Positions 61,041-64,000 of a DNA stretch of 64,000 nucleotides are shown here, piece after piece; position 1 is the first letter of the stretch; each line of letters starts with the position of its first letter. The stretch spans positions 1,535,185,072 to 1,535,249,071 of the forward strand of contig OY856409.1 of NCBI GenBank assembly GCA_963693085.1. Direction: 5' to 3'. A program made the position numbers and the translations under genes. This DNA is from Alisma plantago-aquatica (Eukaryota; Streptophyta; Magnoliopsida; Alismatales; Alismataceae). Under the pieces are notes generated by a model. The model saw nothing but the letters and a program-made list of their open reading frames with translations, was not told the origin of the DNA and made no database searches.

Positions 61041-62447
61041 TGATGCACTATATATTTGTCATTTTTTGTAAGCAATTTATTATTTATTTTTGGCACCTTT
61101 TGTTCATTTTCATATTAATTTGTGCATGATTTATTAATATTATCTTGTGTAACTCAATTGCATCAAATAAATGTTATTTTAATATTTGTGAATGATTTAT
61201 TATAATTCCCGAGCTTATGTTCGGATCATTTAAATTTCAACAATGTTTAAAGGAACTACACAGCTCGGTACTATTGACTTTACTATCTATGGTACCGACA
61301 CTTGCTGAGGTTGGAACATATAGAAATTTAGATAACTCACTAGTACTGACTCTCACCTCGAAAGTACTAGAATAAGCACAACAAGTGCAACTAATCAAGG
61401 GAGTCGATTGTACTAACACCCAGTCAGTAGTACTGACACGTTGGGATCAGGCAGATCCAAAAATCAAGTCAAATCTGACAGTGGAGGATTTATTTCATCC
61501 TAAGTCACTTCTATGACTTAAGGGTATTTCATCCACACCTAATCATCACATTCTATTCCATTACACGACATCCAAGGCATGAGATAGGAGAACAAGGAGG
61601 AGGATTGCACATTTGGGAGGTTCTGGGCATGTTTGGTGGGAAAAATTTGTAGCTTGCAGATCCATTCAATAGTGTGGAGCATCCTAGTCACATTTGCCTA
61701 TGGGGTTCATCCAATTTTCTATGTTCTCCACATTTTTCCTTCTTCCTAGAATGCTTTTGTCAATAGAAACCATGTGGGCCCAATCCCCATGTTCTCTAGG
61801 ACCCAGGAATAACCCAGTTGTAAACTTTGTATGCATCTTTTGCATTATTATAGTGTTTTCTCCTTATTCTTGGGCATGTTTTTATGAAATCGTATTAAAT
61901 TATCTATGTTGCACACCATTGGTGATAATCTAAATCCTTGATAGCTTTGAGAGGGGGATTAAGGATTGGAAATACATAATAACACATGTTTTATAACATG
62001 TTTTGAGAGAAAGACTACGAGTGTGAAGGGAATAACCCAAAGATCTTGTTAAGAACCTAACTAATTACACAATCGATACGAGAGTGGGTTTGGTATTAGG
62101 ATAGGTAGTGGATTATGTCATGAAAGCGAGTAATTCTAGCTACATGTATCTTTGTCTAGAATTAGGAGGAACATATATTAATTTTAGGTAAAATTGTAAT
62201 GTCAATTATAGTGAAACCACAGTCCTAGGGAATGTCTTCTCATACTTATTACAACCCAGTAAATTAGTTTCTTTTCTTGCAATTAGTTTAATAACTCTCA
62301 AATCAAAGTTTTCTTCGGCCTAAATAATAAAGCAGTTAGTAGTAGTTTTTTGAATTACCTTTCCCCGTGTTCGATATCTGGTCCCCATTGGCTTGTATTA
62401 CTTCGACGCGTACACTTGCATTTTACACGTATATTTTAGTCGTGTCA
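61041..62447 (+). repeat. 3' LTR of the Athila/Tat-like gypsy element
   Basis: About 1.4 kb beginning TGATGCAC directly after a polypurine tract and ending CGTGTCA. Near the 3' end, TTACCTTTCCCCGTGTTCGATATC and CTTCGACGCGTACACTTGC resemble the conserved end of this group's LTRs, where a CCCTGTGGGATTCGA-like block occurs. No second copy is in the window, so the boundaries are inferred from the polypurine tract and the TG...CA rule. Confidence 0.5.
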
Positions 62448-64000
62448 TTGATGGGCATACTATCGACCTTCATGGTTTTGAGTTCAATTTCTATATTTTT
62501 TACAAGAAATTAGCCAAAATGGAGTGATTGGTGATTAGGTGCAAAGTGAAGGAATTTTCAATCTCTAAAATCATAATTAGATGGTTTTTATATCATCACA
62601 GAACCATGATATATGCATGAAATCTGATGTTATCAACTCCCCAAAAGATAGCATTTAGCTTATCCTCGAGCTAACAACATAAAATAATTATGTTGAAATG
62701 AGTCGAGCGGGGTGATAATAATGATCCTAGATAGAATTTTTTGCACCAACCTCTATGAAAACCCTTACTGATTTGTAACATGAACTAACTTCACAGAATA
62801 TCAACTTCTAAAAAGATCCTTTCTTGTTTGTTTATAGGTTGTTTGTTTCTCGTATACTATTTTTGACACACATTCCTCATTTCAAAGTAGCTCCCACTCT
62901 CATCCTTTGTTGGTGATTGGTAGATGAAAGGGTAGACTGAAATACTTTTTGGATATTTCCTTCCTTCTTCTAGGTCCTTCAAGTATAGGTCCATTAAATG
63001 GGCAAGTTTTCTTACATTCCAAACTAGTTGGCTTTAGAGTAGTGATTGCACATCCTAAGTACCACTACCATGTATTGTTATATCTTTAATGAATACCATT
63101 GGAATTGGGCGTGTGTATTTCTTTGGTCTTAGAATTCATCAAATATGACATATTTGTGTTCATGAGCGCATCCATACACCATTTGGATAACTCCCTTGAT
63201 GAAAGAGAAGGGCACAATTCTTTAATTTGCATTCACCCTCTGTTGTTTATTCCTTACTTTATTTAGGATTTTAAATGATGTAGATATGGAATGGATAACG
63301 AGGTACCTATTTCTTTTTCATGAGGGTGTGCCTTCAAATTTATATGAGTTTATTTTTTAGATGTTTTTACAAGGATCTTTTGGTGATGTTATAAAATTAG
63401 CATGAAGTTAGAGGAATATGTATTATTTTTTTAGAGAACGATATAAAAGAAATATCGTCACCATTCTTAAAAATTAAATATTTTTCCTAACTTATAGTTT
63501 CCTCACAATGATTTGTGTAATGGTAGCTTACACATTAAGATTCAAGTTTGTTGGAGATACTAGTTGAGTGTCTTCATCATCTGTGTGGGTATCAAGTGGA
63601 ACTAATGATGCAGTTGGGATGAGGTGGTTGTGGTAGAACTCCCCAACTCCTCTTATAGGACTACGATAACAAGAAACCTACGCTACTAGGAGTCCATGAG
63701 ACCCAAGACACATAGGAGTTGAGTATTGTTGCTTGATTCCATGATTTCAAAAGCTTTGGGGTTTGTTAGGTACATCTCTCTCTTTTGAGGAAAACATAAG
63801 AGATAAAGTGGCTTGAGATTGCCTATAGAGAGAGAGGGAGATCGGAGGGGAAATGTGTCTAACAGGACTCCTATTTAAGAAATAAGACAACACCTCATCC
63901 TCTTGATCGAACATCACCAGTTGGGATTGCTGAGAATATCCCACACATCCCTTATAGTCCTGGGCACCCCAAACATAGGTGTGACAGGGCAAATGTCAAT
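62448..64000. other. Unassigned right-hand region; possible LTR start on the minus strand at 63986
   Basis: No gene recognised. On the minus strand TGTCACACCTATG starts at 63986, followed about 100 bp later by a TATA-like TTAAATAGG (about 63870-63880) and a CT-rich leader. This is the layout of an LTR start, but its other end is not visible. The minus-strand frame 63747-63992 lies in this leader and has no recognisable similarity. Confidence 0.35.

Overview
The window is plant nuclear DNA, made almost entirely of transposable elements and their relics. The evidence is a plant-type L1 LINE (DUF4283 ORF1, endonuclease/reverse transcriptase ORF2 with a zf-RVT end), Ty1/copia and Ty3/gypsy elements primed by initiator tRNA-Met, a CACTA (En/Spm, TNP2) transposase relic, long AT tracts and an AT-rich intergenic background. 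The species cannot be fixed from this. I found no intact host protein gene, no tRNA or rRNA gene and no CRISPR array. The open frames longer than 100 codons are element relics or low-complexity sequence.

Layout. 1-4795: 5'-truncated (by the window edge), decayed L1 LINE on +, followed by a (TA)n tract (4796-4920). 5075-25219: a complete but dead Ty1/copia element on the minus strand, with 2.2-kb LTRs, tRNA-Met primer site, polypurine tract and a 5-bp ATATA duplication. Nested in it, 8227-19223, is a complete Ty3/gypsy chromovirus-like element, also on the minus strand, with 3.3-kb LTRs. It landed directly after the YVDD codons of the copia reverse transcriptase. 25559-29109: a solo LTR of a related gypsy subfamily on +, with a perfect GGTGG duplication. 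29115-40556: AT-rich intergenic DNA with a decayed copia gag (about 33.1-33.9 kb), direct repeats and a minisatellite (36.04-36.44 kb).

40557-51262: a direct tandem duplication of a 5.3-kb module, joined by a 73-bp spacer (45872-45944). Each copy carries sequence resembling the 5' end of a CACTA element, two long hairpins, a CTT microsatellite, a TNP2-like transposase relic, and a copia-type LTR inserted in that transposase. The first 30 bp of the spacer match, inverted, a unit of the degenerate satellite that follows the duplication (51285-52700). After that come a strongly strand-asymmetric pyrimidine/purine block (52780-53245), a putative 5.4-kb gypsy-type LTR rich in minisatellites (53528-58894), the 3' end and LTR of an Athila/Tat-like gypsy element (58895-62447), and unassigned sequence to the right edge.

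Relative history can be read from the nesting and from by-eye LTR comparisons. The outer copia LTRs differ at about 10% of compared sites and the inner gypsy LTRs at about 7%. The two 5.3-kb modules differ at only a few per cent, so the tandem duplication is the youngest of these three events. Most premature stops and lost catalytic residues that I could diagnose fit C-to-T / G-to-A transitions, as expected for long-methylated plant transposons.
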